From Clostridia bacterium (GTDB lineage Bacteria > Bacillota_A > Clostridia > Oscillospirales > Acutalibacteraceae): a stretch of 20,674 bases of DNA. The stretch lies in assembly GCA_017423885.1 (NCBI GenBank), contig JAFPCJ010000180.1, positions 1-20,674 of the forward strand, read 5' to 3'. The position numbers were made by a program, and so were the translations under genes. Shown here one piece after another: positions 1 to 8,442 of the stretch. Each line of letters starts with the position of its first letter. Within the stretch, counting starts at the first letter, position 1. The notes under the pieces were generated by a model that did no database searches, was not told the DNA's origin, and was given only the letters and a program-made list of their open reading frames with translations.

Positions 1-89
1 CAGCATCCTTTACAAGAACGGCTTCGGTACTGCTTGGCGAAGAGATAAACGAAAGTACTGTTGAAACGGTGGATATAAACGGAGTATGA
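1..89 (+). CDS. 3' end of a probable glutamate racemase gene (partial)
   Basis: An open frame enters from the left edge and stops at TGA 87-89. The 28 visible residues include FTRTASVLLGEEI followed by a V-E-T-V-D-I stretch. This resembles the C-terminal tail of glutamate racemases (MurI/RacE), which commonly ends in a pattern like F-x-x-A-x-x-F-L-G-x-x-I followed by V-E-x-V-x-I. MurI makes D-glutamate for peptidoglycan in the cytoplasm. The match rests on a short tail only, so the identity is tentative. Its stop codon overlaps the ATG of the next gene (ATGA, 86-89), so the two are probably co-transcribed and translationally coupled. Confidence 0.45.
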   Translation, partial: ASFTRTASVLLGEEINESTVETVDINGV

Positions 90-508
90 TGAAAAATGCG
101 ATAATAACTGTCAAAGGCATTCAAGGACTTGACGGTGAGGAAGAAACGCTTGAGCTTACTACCGAGGCGCGCTACGGAATAAAGGATGAAGAGATACTTT
201 TGTCCTATGATGAGAGCGAAATGCTGGGAGTCAGCGGAGTTAAAACGATGCTTCGCTATAAGAAGCCTGATACCGTGATATTAAAGCGCTCGGGAGCGCT
301 CGAGTCGCGGCTCGTAATACAAAAGGGAAAGACGAATAGCTGTCTTTATGATACAGGCTACGGAGAATTGGTGCTTGATATAAAGGGCGAGAGCCTTCAT
401 AATGCACTTGACGAAAACGGCGGTGGCTTTTCAATGAGCTACAGTATCGATGTGAACGGAAAAATATTGAGCAAAAACAGAATTGAAATAACCGTAAAGG
501 TGATTTGA
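86..508 (+). CDS. DUF1934 / YwiB-like beta-barrel protein
   Basis: This is a 140-residue protein, the usual length for the DUF1934 (YwiB) family, which has a calycin-like beta-barrel fold and no established function. The pattern of alternating hydrophobic strands is visible: I-T-V-K-G near residue 7, a central S-G-V-K-T-M-L-R-Y, and a final N-R-I-E-I-T-V-K-V-I. It has no signal peptide or membrane segment, so it is probably cytosolic. Position supports the call, because DUF1934 genes commonly sit directly upstream of argS in Firmicutes, as here. Two adjacent ATG codons (86 and 89) could start it. A GGAG at 81-84 lies close to both, and the first overlaps the upstream stop codon, which favours coupling. 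Confidence 0.85.
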   Translation: MMKNAIITVKGIQGLDGEEETLELTTEARYGIKDEEILLSYDESEMLGVSGVKTMLRYKKPDTVILKRSGALESRLVIQKGKTNSCLYDTGYGELVLDIKGESLHNALDENGGGFSMSYSIDVNGKILSKNRIEITVKVI

Positions 509-569
509 ATATATTTTGTAATAAACTGTTGCAGATATGAGTAAAGCGTGAAAGAAAGGAATAAAAAAT

Positions 570-2258
570 ATGTCAGTAATTGTTAATAAGGCAAAGGAAC
601 AGATAATTGAAGCGGTCAAAAAGGCGGCTGAAAGCGCAATGACTTCGGGAGCACTCGAAAGAGCCGAGCTTTGCGATTTCGCGATAGAAATACCGTCTAA
701 CCGTGACCACGGTGATTACGCGGTAAATGCCGCTATGGTGTGGGCGCGTGCTTTCCATAAGGCTCCGCGTATGATCGCTCAGGCACTTATGGATTCGGCG
801 GATTTTAGCGGTACTTATATCGACCGTTATGAGATTGCAGGCCCCGGCTTTATAAATTTCTTTTTGTCGGACAGCTACTATGCCGATATTGTGGCGGATG
901 TAGTGACCAAGGGTGAGGAATACGGCCGCAGTAATTACGGTGAGGGTAAAAAGGTGCTTGTAGAGTTTGTTTCTGCCAATCCTACAGGTCCTATGCATAT
1001 CGGAAACGCCCGCGGCGGCGCCTTGGGAGATGCTTTGGCGGCGGTAATGGATGCGGCAGGCTACTATACCGAGCGTGAATTTTATATAAATGATGCAGGA
1101 AATCAGATAAATAAATTCGGACTTTCCCTTGATCTGCGCTACAGTCAGCTCTACCGCGACGGCATCGAGATGCCCGAGGATTCTTATCACGGCGAGGATA
1201 TTATTGCCCATGCAAAGGCTTTTGCCGAGATACACGGCGATAAATATATGAACTGCGATGAAGCAGAGCGCCGCAAGGCTTTGGTTGAGTTTGCGTTGCC
1301 TAAAAATATTCAGGGCTTGCATGACGATCTTCTTAAATACCGCATTGAGTACAATACATGGTTTAAGGAAAGCACGCTTCATGCAAACGGCGAAGCAATG
1401 CGAATTATAGAGCTGCTCAAACAGAGCGGACACACCTACGAGCTTGAGGGCGCACTTTGGTTTAAGGCGACCGACTTTGGATGCGATAAGGACTTTGTGC
1501 TTGTGCGCGCTAACTGTGTACCTACCTATGTAGTGCCTGATATCGCATACCATTATAATAAACTTGAGGTTCGTAAATTTGACAAGGCTATTGATATTCT
1601 CGGAGCCGATCATCATGGCTATGTGCCGCGTCTTAAGGCGGCGCTTACCGCTCTCGGTGTTGATGCTACGCGGCTTGATGTGGTGCTGATGCAGATGGTA
1701 AGACTTGTTCGCGGCGGCGAGGTCATCAAGGCTTCGAAGCGCTCGGGTAAGGCGATAACACTTGTCACCCTGCTTGATGAGGTGCCGATAGATGCCGCGC
1801 GTTTCTTCTTTAATCTGCGCGAGCCTAACAGCCATTTTGATTTTGATCTGGATCTTGCAGTAAGCGAGTCGAACAGTAACCCTGTTTATTATGTTCAGTA
1901 TGCTCATGCGCGTATTTGCAGTATAATCCGTAATCTCTCGGCAGAGGGAATAGCTTTGCGCGATTGCTCTGCACAAGAGCTTAAGCTTTTGAATGCTCCC
2001 GAGGAGCGCGAGCTTGTAATCCACCTCGGTGCGCTTACGGATGAGATCGTGCTTGCCGCAAAGATCTATGATCCTGCCCGAATTACGCACTATGCAGTAG
2101 AGCTTGCAACCAAGTTCCATAAGTTCTATGCCGCCTGCCGCGTAAAATGCGACGATGAGGCTTTGTGTCAGGCAAGACTTGCACTCTGCGGTGCTACTGC
2201 TACTGTAATCAAGAATGTTTTGTCTTTGCTTAAGATAGACTCTCCCGAGAAAATGTAA
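570..2258 (+). CDS. argS: Arginyl-tRNA synthetase (class I)
   Basis: This 562-residue cytosolic enzyme attaches arginine to tRNA-Arg using ATP. Its length is typical of the family. The order is an N-terminal Arg-tRNA synthetase add-on domain (about 1-110), then the Rossmann catalytic core, then a DALR-type anticodon-binding domain (about 436-562). The HIGH signature appears as HIGN at 143-146, within the diagnostic S-A-N-P-T-G-P-M-H-I-G-N-A-R-G-G block. The KMSKS-loop equivalent is KASKRSG at 387-393, with Ala where many clostridial enzymes have Met. ArgRS is known to tolerate a degenerate KMSKS. The start has AGAAAGGA at 553-560, 9 nt before the ATG. It lies 61 bp after the DUF1934 gene with no terminator between them. 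Confidence 0.97.
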   Translation: MSVIVNKAKEQIIEAVKKAAESAMTSGALERAELCDFAIEIPSNRDHGDYAVNAAMVWARAFHKAPRMIAQALMDSADFSGTYIDRYEIAGPGFINFFLSDSYYADIVADVVTKGEEYGRSNYGEGKKVLVEFVSANPTGPMHIGNARGGALGDALAAVMDAAGYYTEREFYINDAGNQINKFGLSLDLRYSQLYRDGIEMPEDSYHGEDIIAHAKAFAEIHGDKYMNCDEAERRKALVEFALPKNIQGLHDDLLKYRIEYNTWFKESTLHANGEAMRIIELLKQSGHTYELEGALWFKATDFGCDKDFVLVRANCVPTYVVPDIAYHYNKLEVRKFDKAIDILGADHHGYVPRLKAALTALGVDATRLDVVLMQMVRLVRGGEVIKASKRSGKAITLVTLLDEVPIDAARFFFNLREPNSHFDFDLDLAVSESNSNPVYYVQYAHARICSIIRNLSAEGIALRDCSAQELKLLNAPEERELVIHLGALTDEIVLAAKIYDPARITHYAVELATKFHKFYAACRVKCDDEALCQARLALCGATATVIKNVLSLLKIDSPEKM

Positions 2259-2309
2259 GAGAAATTCAATTCGTCAAAATGCTTCGTTAAGAAAGGAATG
2301 GGTAAAAAT

Positions 2310-3767
2310 ATGAAGGATAATCGAAATCTTACCATGCTTATGGATCTTTATGAGCTTACTATGGCAAACGGTATTTATAATAGTGAGCTTCGTGATACCA
2401 TAGCTTATTTTGATATGTTTTTCCGCCGTGTTCCCGATCAGGGCGGTTTTGCGATCATGGCAGGACTTGAACAGCTTATAGATTATCTTAACGGACTTCA
2501 TTTTGATGAAGAAGATATTGCATATCTTCGCTCGCTGAAGCTTTTCTCCGAGGATTTTCTTGGATATCTTGCAAACTTTAAGTTTAGCTGTGACGTATGG
2601 GCGGTGCCCGAGGGTACTCCGATCTTTCCGCATGAGCCGATAGTAACCGTGCGCGGACCTATGATGCAAGCGCTTATGGTTGAGACCATGCTTTTGCTAA
2701 ATATCAATCATCAGTCGCTCATAGCAACCAAGGCTAACCGTATAGTAAGAGCCGCCGCTGGTCGACCCGTCATGGAATTCGGAGCACGCCGCGCGCAGGG
2801 TGCGGACGGTGCTTATTACGGAGCAAGAGCAGCGATAATAGGCGGATGTATGGGTACGTCCGATGTTAAGACCGCAAAGGATTTTGACGTTAAAGCAACA
2901 GGAACAATGGCGCATAGCTGGGTACAGATGTTTGATGATGAATATCTGGCGTTTAAGACCTATGCTGAAAAATATCCCGATAGCTGTATGCTGCTCGTTG
3001 ATACCTATAACGTATTGAAATCGGGAATACCGAATGCTATAAAGGTCTTCGATGAGGTGTTGGCTCCGCTTGGTAAGCGTCCGTTGGGTATTCGTATCGA
3101 CAGCGGTGATATCACTTATATCACCAAAAAAGCACGCGCTATGCTTGATGAAGCAGGATATAGCGACTGTAAGATATGTGTTTCCAATTCGCTTGATGAA
3201 TATCTTATCCGCGATATGATATTCCAAGGCGCCGCGGTAGACAGCTACGGAGTAGGTGAGCGCCTTATTACCGCATCGAGTGAAGCAGTATTCGGTGGAG
3301 TATATAAGCTCTCGGCTATTGAAAAGGACGGCGAGATAATTCCCAAAATTAAGATAAGCGAAAATATACAGAAGATAACAATACCCGGTGTCAAAATACC
3401 GTGGAGACTTTATGACCGCAAGAGCGGCAAGGCAATAGCTGATGTTATTACCCTCGCTCACGAAAAAATAGATGATTCAGAGCCGTATGAGATATTTGAT
3501 CCTACCTATACTTGGAAGCGTAAGGTAGTAACCGATTTTGTTGCAAGAAAGCTTCAGGTAAAGATATTCGAGCGCGGACGTCAGGTCTATGAGTCACCCG
3601 AGGTCAAGGAGATAGCGGCTCGCCGTGAGCAAGAGGTCGATTCCCTGTGGGATGAGGTAAAGCGCTTTGAGAAGCCGCATACCTATTATGTTGATCTTTC
3701 TCAGGAGCTTTGGGATCAGCGTAATGAGCTTCTTAATGCTCATACATTCAAAAATAAGGACGAGTAA
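2310..3767 (+). CDS. pncB: Nicotinate phosphoribosyltransferase
   Basis: A 485-residue enzyme of NAD salvage (Preiss-Handler pathway) that converts nicotinate and PRPP to nicotinate mononucleotide, with ATP hydrolysis. Family blocks seen are L-Y-E-L-T-M-A-N-G-I-Y near the N-terminus, E-F-G-A-R-R-A-Q-G at 156-164, G-T-M-A-H-S-W at 198-204 with His202 as the likely phosphorylated catalytic histidine, D-T-Y-N-V at 231-235 and R-I-D-S-G-D at 262-267. An in-frame ATG lies 12 nt upstream at 2298, but the AAGAAAGGA site (2289-2297) abuts it with no spacing. It stands 12 nt from the ATG at 2310, like the argS site, so 2310 is preferred. It lies downstream of argS and its 3' end holds the ribosome binding site of the next gene. 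Confidence 0.95.
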   Translation: MKDNRNLTMLMDLYELTMANGIYNSELRDTIAYFDMFFRRVPDQGGFAIMAGLEQLIDYLNGLHFDEEDIAYLRSLKLFSEDFLGYLANFKFSCDVWAVPEGTPIFPHEPIVTVRGPMMQALMVETMLLLNINHQSLIATKANRIVRAAAGRPVMEFGARRAQGADGAYYGARAAIIGGCMGTSDVKTAKDFDVKATGTMAHSWVQMFDDEYLAFKTYAEKYPDSCMLLVDTYNVLKSGIPNAIKVFDEVLAPLGKRPLGIRIDSGDITYITKKARAMLDEAGYSDCKICVSNSLDEYLIRDMIFQGAAVDSYGVGERLITASSEAVFGGVYKLSAIEKDGEIIPKIKISENIQKITIPGVKIPWRLYDRKSGKAIADVITLAHEKIDDSEPYEIFDPTYTWKRKVVTDFVARKLQVKIFERGRQVYESPEVKEIAARREQEVDSLWDEVKRFEKPHTYYVDLSQELWDQRNELLNAHTFKNKDE

Positions 3768-3768
3768 A

Positions 3769-4368
3769 ATGAAAAATAATATAAAAAGAGTAATATCCTT
3801 GTTTCTTTGTGCTGTTCTTTGTTTATGCTTTGCAGGCTGTAACAAAAAGACTGAAAAGGAAGAATCGAAAAAGGCAGTCATAGATCTTGAGTATTATGCA
3901 AAGCTCGGTCAGATGCCCGAGACTGAGCATGCACTCGGAAGCGATACCGAAGCGCTTACAGAGGCTCTTGAAAATGCCGCCGCCGCGCATGAGAGCGAGG
4001 AGGAGCATGACCATTCTGCTCCGCTTTGCGAGACTATAGATTACGGCGATTACACAAGTATCTATACAGGCGATATTGAATACTGCTATCTTAATGATAA
4101 GCAGGAAAGCGGTATATCCTGCATTATCAGCTATACCGATGCATATAAGTTTGCTTCAGGCACTATTATAACCGAGGTCAAGAACGGACTTACTGCCTTT
4201 GAGTGCAAGGAATATGACACTACCGGCGATAAGGTGTTCTTCTTGCCCGGAAACGGACCCTGTACCGTTTTGAAATACAGCTTTGAAAAATGCGATATTG
4301 CATTTATTTTTGTGGATAACGCGCTTACAGCAACCGCTGTCTACTATCCCGATGATTGGAAAATATAG
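3769..4368 (+). CDS. Secreted lipoprotein of unknown function, His/Glu-rich segment
   Basis: A 199-residue predicted lipoprotein. Residues 1-24 are a lipoprotein signal peptide: a basic start (M-K-N-N-I-K-R), a hydrophobic core and the lipobox F-A-G-C with Cys24. Phe at the -3 position is less usual than Leu. The mature protein should be tethered outside the membrane. After a charged linker comes an Ala/Glu/His-rich stretch (A-A-A-H-E-S-E-E-E-H-D-H-S, roughly residues 64-76), then a beta-rich globular part with many aromatic residues. I do not recognise a family. The frame remains open upstream into pncB, but the start is set by AAGGA at 3756-3760, 8 nt before this ATG and one base after the pncB stop. 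Metal binding by the His-rich segment is only a possibility. Confidence 0.8.
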   Translation: MKNNIKRVISLFLCAVLCLCFAGCNKKTEKEESKKAVIDLEYYAKLGQMPETEHALGSDTEALTEALENAAAAHESEEEHDHSAPLCETIDYGDYTSIYTGDIEYCYLNDKQESGISCIISYTDAYKFASGTIITEVKNGLTAFECKEYDTTGDKVFFLPGNGPCTVLKYSFEKCDIAFIFVDNALTATAVYYPDDWKI

Positions 4369-4380
4369 GAGTTTAAATTC

Positions 4381-6774
4381 ATGTCAACAGAAGAAAATAA
4401 GATAGCAAGACTTCCTTTGCTTGCCTTAAGAGGTCTTGTTCAGTTCACCGGAATGATGCTGACCTTTGATGTGGGTCGCAAAAAGTCTGTGAAGGCAATA
4501 ACTGCGGCAATGGAGGCTAATCAGCGTATATTCCTTGTAGCACAAAAGGATATGTCGGTAGATGACCCAAAGGCGGATGACCTTTACAGAATGGGCTGTG
4601 TATCCCGTGTGCGTCAGGTGCTTAAAATGCCCGATGGTGGCGTAAAGGTGCTCGTAGAGGGACTTTACAGAGCCGAGCATCATGAGTTTACCGACAGAGG
4701 CTCATATTTGGTGGCTACTGCGGTTCCTTGCGAGGATAAACCGATAAAAAACCTCGCAATATATATTGAGACCATGGTGCGCCGCATCAGAAATGAGTTT
4801 GAAAAATATGCCGAGGTATCTTCAAATATAAATCCCGAGGTCATGATGACTGCGGCAACCTCGGGCGACCTTTCTTTCCTTTGTGATTTTATTGCGTTCA
4901 GCGTTCCTGCACCCTTTGATGATAAGCAGTTTGTGCTTGAACAGCTCTCTCCCGTTAATCGCGCGAAGATTCTGCTCGAAATGCTCTCAAAGGAGACCGA
5001 AATAACCCTTATTGATAATAAGATAGGCGAGAAAACACGTCATCAGATAGACGAAAATCAGCGTGAATACTACCTTAAAGAGCAGATTCGCGCCATAAGC
5101 GATGAACTTTACGGTGACGACAGCGCCGATGAGATAGATGAGTATTATGCCAAGATAGACCGCCTTGAGGCCGATAACAGCGTAAAGGAAAAGCTACGTC
5201 AAGAGGTATCAAAGCTTGCCAAGATGCCGCAGGGCTCTCATGAGGGTACTGTTATCCGCGGATGGCTCGATATCTGTCTTGCTTTGCCTTGGGAGAAAAG
5301 CACCGATGCGGTGGTTGATGTTATCCGCGCGGCGAAGATACTTGACCGTGATTTCTACGGCATGAAAAAGGTAAAGGAGCGCATACTCGAAATGCTTTCG
5401 GTATACGCACTTGCTCCCGATATTACAGGACAGATAATCTGTCTTGCAGGACCTCCCGGAGTGGGTAAGACCTCAATCGGAAAGACCATAGCCGAATGTA
5501 TGGGCAGGGAGTTTGTAAGAATTTCCTTGGGCGGTATGCATGATGAAGCCGAGATAAGAGGTCACCGTAAGACCTACATAGGATCTATGCCCGGCAGGAT
5601 AATTTCAGCCATCAAGCAGGCAGGCGTTAAAAATCCGCTTATATTGCTTGACGAGATAGACAAGCTCGGAAGCGATTATAAGGGCGATCCGTCCTCTGCG
5701 CTTTTAGAGGTGCTCGACCCCGAGCAAAATCATAAATTCTGCGATAACTTTCTTGAGTTGCCCTTTGATCTTAGTCATGTGGTGTTTATTACTACTGCTA
5801 ACGATAAGGGCATGATACCTGCTCCCTTGCTTGACCGTATGGAGGTCATTGATCTTGACGGCTATACTCGCGAGGAGAAGTTTAATATTGCTAAAAAGCA
5901 TCTCACCTTAAAGCAGATAAAGCGTCATGCCTTAAACGGCAGAAATTGCCGTATTACCGACGGCGCCCTTTACGGACTTATTGATTATTATACCCGTGAA
6001 GCAGGTGTCCGTAAGCTTGAGAGAAGCATAGCCTCGCTTTGCTCCAAGGCGGCTAAACGCATAGCATCGCACGAAGTCGAAAGAGTTACCGTTAAGGAGA
6101 CCGATCTTGAAAAGCTGCTCGGCAAGCGGCGTTACCGTCCCGAGGAGATACTTGAGCGCGATGAAGTAGGCATTATCAACGGACTTGCATGGACTGCGGT
6201 CGGCGGTGAGATAATGCAGATGGAGATTGCGGCGCTCAAAGGAAGCGGCAAGATCGAGCTTACAGGCTCCCTTGGAGACGTTATGAAGGAATCGGCGGTG
6301 GCGGCCATCAGCTTTGTGCGCGCAAATGCCGCAAGATACGGCATCGATGAGGACTTTTATAAGAATAACGATATTCATATTCACGCAACCGAGGCGGCAG
6401 TTCCGAAGGACGGTCCGTCTGCAGGCGTAACTATAACCACAGGTCTTATTTCTGCGCTTACAGGCAGAGAGGTGCGTAGGGATATTGCAATGACAGGTGA
6501 AGTCACCATCCGCGGAAGAGTTCTTCCTATAGGCGGCTTGAAGGAAAAGTCTATGGCGGCTTACCGCGGTGGAGTAAAAACGGTCTTTATTCCCAAAGAA
6601 AACATTCCCGATCTTGATGAGGTTGATGAGACAGTCCGCGCAAATGTGGAGTTTATTCCCGTTTCCTATGTGAGCGATATTATTGATGCGGCGCTCATTT
6701 CTCATGATGAGGAGACCGTTCAGAGGTTTTCCGCCCCTGCGGCAAAAGAGCCGATAAGAGCAGGAATAAGCTGA
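4381..6774 (+). CDS. lon: ATP-dependent protease Lon (LonA type)
   Basis: A 797-residue cytosolic AAA+ serine protease that unfolds and degrades damaged and regulatory proteins. The N-terminal LON substrate-binding domain (about 8-205) opens with L-P-L-L-A-L-R-G. A helical linker follows, then the AAA+ module with Walker A G-P-P-G-V-G-K-T at 357-364 and Walker B I-L-L-D-E-I-D at 421-427. The C-terminal protease domain carries P-K-D-G-P-S-A-G with catalytic Ser680, and G-G-L-K-E-K with Lys721 completing the Ser-Lys dyad. The ribosome binding site AGGAG (4367-4371) overlaps the end of the lipoprotein gene, with 9 nt spacing. No heat-shock operator (CIRCE or CtsR box) can be seen in the 12-bp gap. 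The lon-engB order matches Bacillus lonA-ysxC. Confidence 0.97.
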   Translation: MSTEENKIARLPLLALRGLVQFTGMMLTFDVGRKKSVKAITAAMEANQRIFLVAQKDMSVDDPKADDLYRMGCVSRVRQVLKMPDGGVKVLVEGLYRAEHHEFTDRGSYLVATAVPCEDKPIKNLAIYIETMVRRIRNEFEKYAEVSSNINPEVMMTAATSGDLSFLCDFIAFSVPAPFDDKQFVLEQLSPVNRAKILLEMLSKETEITLIDNKIGEKTRHQIDENQREYYLKEQIRAISDELYGDDSADEIDEYYAKIDRLEADNSVKEKLRQEVSKLAKMPQGSHEGTVIRGWLDICLALPWEKSTDAVVDVIRAAKILDRDFYGMKKVKERILEMLSVYALAPDITGQIICLAGPPGVGKTSIGKTIAECMGREFVRISLGGMHDEAEIRGHRKTYIGSMPGRIISAIKQAGVKNPLILLDEIDKLGSDYKGDPSSALLEVLDPEQNHKFCDNFLELPFDLSHVVFITTANDKGMIPAPLLDRMEVIDLDGYTREEKFNIAKKHLTLKQIKRHALNGRNCRITDGALYGLIDYYTREAGVRKLERSIASLCSKAAKRIASHEVERVTVKETDLEKLLGKRRYRPEEILERDEVGIINGLAWTAVGGEIMQMEIAALKGSGKIELTGSLGDVMKESAVAAISFVRANAARYGIDEDFYKNNDIHIHATEAAVPKDGPSAGVTITTGLISALTGREVRRDIAMTGEVTIRGRVLPIGGLKEKSMAAYRGGVKTVFIPKENIPDLDEVDETVRANVEFIPVSYVSDIIDAALISHDEETVQRFSAPAAKEPIRAGIS

Positions 6775-6785
6775 AAGAGGAAAAT

Positions 6786-7373
6786 ATGAATTATAACAAT
6801 GTGATTTTTGAAAAGGCTTTCGGTACGCTTGAACAGCTCGGCGAATCCGATCTTCCCGAGGTTTGCTTTTCGGGGCGCTCCAATGTCGGAAAATCCTCGC
6901 TTATAAATAAGGTTTTGGGTCGCAAATCGCTGGCACGTGTCAGCAGTAAGCCGGGTAAGACGGTTACGGTCAATTTTTATCGGCTTGACGGTCTGCGCCT
7001 TGTTGATCTTCCGGGCTATGGCTATGCGAAGGTGCCTTTTTCGGAGCGTGACCGTTGGTCGGAGCTTATGGAAGGGTATTTCCGCTCGGGCAGAGATATC
7101 CGTATGACGGTACAGCTTATAGATATGCGTCATCCTGCTACTGAATTTGATCTTGTTATGCTTGATTTTCTTTATCAGATGCAGATTCCTTATATGATCG
7201 CGCTTACCAAGTGCGATAAGCTTAACAAGGGCGAATTTGCCGCTCGCATGGAGGCAATTCATGAAGAACTCGGTGAATTGGGAGAGGGCGTTGAGATAAT
7301 TCCGTTCTCCTCGATGAACGGAACAGGCGCCGAACAGCTTCGCGCGGCAATAGAGCGTGCGGCAGGAGTATAA
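6786..7373 (+). CDS. engB: Ribosome biogenesis GTPase EngB/YsxC
   Basis: A 195-residue TRAFAC-class GTPase needed for assembly of the 50S ribosomal subunit. The single G domain fills the protein: G1 G-R-S-N-V-G-K-S at 30-37, the K-P-G-K-T switch I region at 55-59, G3 D-L-P-G-Y-G at 74-79, G4 T-K-C-D at 141-144 and a G5-like F-S-S-M near residue 178. Length and motif order match the EngB/YsxC/YihA family rather than Era or Der. It begins 11 bp after lon behind AAAGAGGA, and its stop is followed at once by the ribosome binding site of the next gene, so lon, engB and the PHP gene form one transcription unit. Confidence 0.96.
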   Translation: MNYNNVIFEKAFGTLEQLGESDLPEVCFSGRSNVGKSSLINKVLGRKSLARVSSKPGKTVTVNFYRLDGLRLVDLPGYGYAKVPFSERDRWSELMEGYFRSGRDIRMTVQLIDMRHPATEFDLVMLDFLYQMQIPYMIALTKCDKLNKGEFAARMEAIHEELGELGEGVEIIPFSSMNGTGAEQLRAAIERAAGV

Positions 7374-7383
7374 AGGAGCGGAT

Positions 7384-8382
7384 ATGGCTAAAATAATGTT
7401 GCTTGACAGCAAAAAGAATTTTTATAAGGCAAATATGCATTGTCATAGCACACTTTCCGATGGCAGATTTACTCCGCATGAGCTTAAGGAATATTATAAG
7501 TCACATGGCTACAGTATTCTTGCTATAACCGACCATGAGCAGGTGAGCAGTCATGCTTATCTTGATGATGAGCAGTTTTTGACCGTTACATCGTCCGAGC
7601 TTGCAATAAAGGAGTTTCCTGCCGAGTCAACGCTTAAAAACTTCAATATGAAGGTTTGTCATCTCAATATATACGCTAAAGAGCAAAGCAACGAAAAAAC
7701 GGTCTGCTATAATTCCGTGCTTGATCATTATACCTCGGGCAAGCGCCGTGAGGAGCTTTTAAAGCTTGGAGATTATGAGCGTGTATACAGCCGTGAGGGT
7801 GTTAACGATATCATAAAAACAGCGAATGAAAACGGATTTTTCGTCTGCTACAATCATCCTCGCTGGTCGCTTGAAAACTACCGCGAATACGGCGGCTATG
7901 AGGGACTTTGGGGCGTTGAGATATTCAATACGGGCTGTAATGAAAGCGGTCACTATGAGTATGATATAAATGTACTTGATGATATGTTGCGTGACGGTAA
8001 GCGTGTTTTTGCTTCGAGCGGTGATGATAATCATAATTACAGAGACGATTCCTTCGGCACATTTGTTATGGTAAATGCCGAGCGGCTTGAATACAGGACG
8101 GTCATCGATGCGCTTTTGCGCGGTGATTTCTATACCTCTACCGCACCCGAGATATATGAGCTTTATATTGATGAAGGTAAGGTTCATATAAAGACAAGTG
8201 CGGCGGCAAAGATATGCTATTCTACCTTCGGCAGGAGAGTAAGCAGCGTTACAGCCGAAAAGGAGCCTATAAACGAGGCGGTTTTTGAGATAAAGGATAC
8301 TGACATATATTTCAGGATCGACGTAATAGACGAAAAGGGACGTCGCGCAAATACACAGCCGTTTTTTATCGAAAATATTTAA
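7384..8382 (+). CDS. PHP-domain metal-dependent phosphoesterase
   Basis: A 332-residue protein of the polymerase-and-histidinol-phosphatase (PHP) superfamily, whose members hydrolyse phosphoesters with a two- or three-metal centre. Likely metal ligands are H19 and H21 in M-H-C-H-S-T-L-S-D-G, D26, D50-H51 in I-T-D-H-E, E72, H93, H158 in Y-N-H-P-R-W, and D214/H217 in S-G-D-D-N-H. The last 90 or so residues form a beta-rich tail after the catalytic fold. The substrate cannot be deduced; relatives act on nucleotide 3',5'-bisphosphates or sugar phosphates. The start follows AAAGGAG (7372-7378), 5 nt before the ATG. An in-frame ATG at 7357 would overlap engB and lacks a site. It is last in the run and is followed by a terminator. 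Confidence 0.88.
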   Translation: MAKIMLLDSKKNFYKANMHCHSTLSDGRFTPHELKEYYKSHGYSILAITDHEQVSSHAYLDDEQFLTVTSSELAIKEFPAESTLKNFNMKVCHLNIYAKEQSNEKTVCYNSVLDHYTSGKRREELLKLGDYERVYSREGVNDIIKTANENGFFVCYNHPRWSLENYREYGGYEGLWGVEIFNTGCNESGHYEYDINVLDDMLRDGKRVFASSGDDNHNYRDDSFGTFVMVNAERLEYRTVIDALLRGDFYTSTAPEIYELYIDEGKVHIKTSAAAKICYSTFGRRVSSVTAEKEPINEAVFEIKDTDIYFRIDVIDEKGRRANTQPFFIENI

Positions 8383-8395
8383 AAAGAATAAAAAT

Positions 8396-8442
8396 ACCTC
8401 TTACTGCAAAAAATAATCAAAAACAGTAAGAGGTGTTTTTTT
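8396..8442 (+). terminator. Intrinsic terminator whose U-tract abuts the next start codon
   Basis: A perfect 11-bp stem, ACCTCTTACTG (8396-8406) with CAGTAAGAGGT (8424-8434), closes a 17-nt A-rich loop and is followed by G and seven T residues (8436-8442). The next base is the A of the ATG at 8443. It should end transcripts from the PHP gene. The AAGAGG in its 3' arm (8428-8433) is also the only candidate ribosome binding site for the downstream gene, 9 nt before its ATG. Confidence 0.88.

Noticed and set aside
573..2120. A 515-codon open frame on the minus strand opposite argS
   Set aside because: It lies wholly within argS, its product resembles no family, and such frames arise from codon bias. 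A similar 347-codon frame opposite asnS (9473-10516) was rejected for the same reason.
387..2258. ArgRS treated as defective because of KASKR instead of KMSKR in the KMSKS loop
   Set aside because: ArgRS enzymes often have a degenerate KMSKS loop, and the rest of the protein is intact.
8383..8442. A sigma-G or sigma-A promoter for the SleB-like gene
   Set aside because: A GAATA at 8386-8390 resembles a sigma-G -35, but no adequate -10 follows at 17-18 bp, and no vegetative pair of boxes is convincing.
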